DNA from: Megalonaias nervosa
Lineage: Eukaryota > Mollusca > Bivalvia > Unionida > Unionidae
DNA length: 64,000 nt
Reading direction: 5' to 3'
NCBI GenBank assembly: GCA_016617855.1
Contig: JAECUM010006793.1
Coordinates: forward strand, 1-64,000
In this document: piece after piece, positions 63,781 to 64,000 of the stretch
Numbering within the stretch: the first letter of the stretch is position 1
How the letters are laid out: each line of letters starts with the position of its first letter
Notes under the pieces: generated by a model
Database searches by the model: none
What the model saw: only the letters and a program-made list of their open reading frames with translations
What the model was told of the DNA's origin: nothing
Translations under genes and position numbers: made by a program

Positions 63781-64000
63781 CAATCTACACATTACATTAT
63801 GGAAGGTGTGCTGATATACTTATGTCATAACATTCTACACGCTACATTATGGAAGGTGTACAGATATACTGATGTCAAAACATTATACACTCTACATTAC
63901 GGAAGGTGTACAGATATACTAATGTCATAACATTGTACACACTACATTATAGAAGGTGGACAGATGGACTGATGTCATAACATTCTACACTCTACATTAT
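63781..64000. repeat. 50-bp tandem repeat, continuing past window end
   Basis: Unit CATTCTACACGCTACATTAT plus GGAAGGTGTACAGATATACT plus GATGTCATAA. Starts at 63781, 63831, 63881, 63931 and 63981. Confidence 0.95.

Overview
This window reads as nuclear DNA of an invertebrate animal, probably a mollusc or another lophotrochozoan. That assignment is an inference from its repeat types: several Polinton/Maverick elements, RTE and CR1-like LINEs, a tRNA-derived SINE, a Ty3/gypsy-type remnant and many tandem arrays. I see no ordinary host gene; everything recognisable is mobile or virus-like.

The main result is a Polinton nested inside another Polinton. The OUTER element runs from 11267 to 46821. 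Its terminal inverted repeats (TIRs) begin AGTAGTGAA and it is flanked by a perfect 6-bp target duplication, TCTGCC (11261-11266 and 46822-46827). Without its guest it is about 17.6 kb. It is of middling GC content and heavily decayed, and nearly all its genes lie on the minus strand: adenain-like protease, a Cys/His protein, double-jelly-roll major capsid protein, pVI/pX-like protein, penton/minor capsid protein, a small membrane protein, integrase, conserved Polinton small proteins, basic DNA-binding proteins, a possible histone-fold protein, the packaging ATPase and, unusually, two BIR-domain (IAP-like) genes. No DNA polymerase is visible in it.

The INNER element (20704 to 38685, about 18.0 kb, very AT-rich) sits in a basic-protein gene of the outer one. 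Its TIRs begin AGTAGTATAC and are about 370-410 bp long; the target duplication is TATGC. It carries a protein-primed family B DNA polymerase that has lost its motif C segment, an HNH homing-endonuclease-like gene, integrase joined to a phospholipase A2-like domain, a zinc ribbon, a fused core-protein/protease, capsid and penton proteins, packaging ATPase, a phage-like repetitive fibre with a discoidin-like end, and several unknown genes. Each TIR carries a copy of a small ORF resembling a NUMOD1-type DNA-binding module. Capsid, ATPase and one unknown gene remain open; most others carry one or two stops or frameshifts.

Flanks. 1-3.2 kb: a decayed DNA polymerase from a relative of the inner element, still holding motif C. 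4.4-5.4 kb: RTE-like reverse transcriptase. 5.4-11.2 kb: simple and dispersed repeats. 43.3-46.0 kb (inside the outer element): large simple-sequence/minisatellite expansion. 47.0-49.4 kb: two SINE copies and a gypsy-like remnant with integrase before reverse transcriptase (Gmr1-like order). 49.9-50.8 kb: another DNA polymerase fragment of a different Polinton family. 53.4-57.9 kb: a nearly full-length CR1-like LINE. 58-64 kb: non-coding, with four tandem arrays and a mariner-like transposase remnant.

Overall the region is a graveyard of Polinton DNA viruses/transposons in which modules for integration, packaging, virion building, membrane penetration and host-cell manipulation can still be read.
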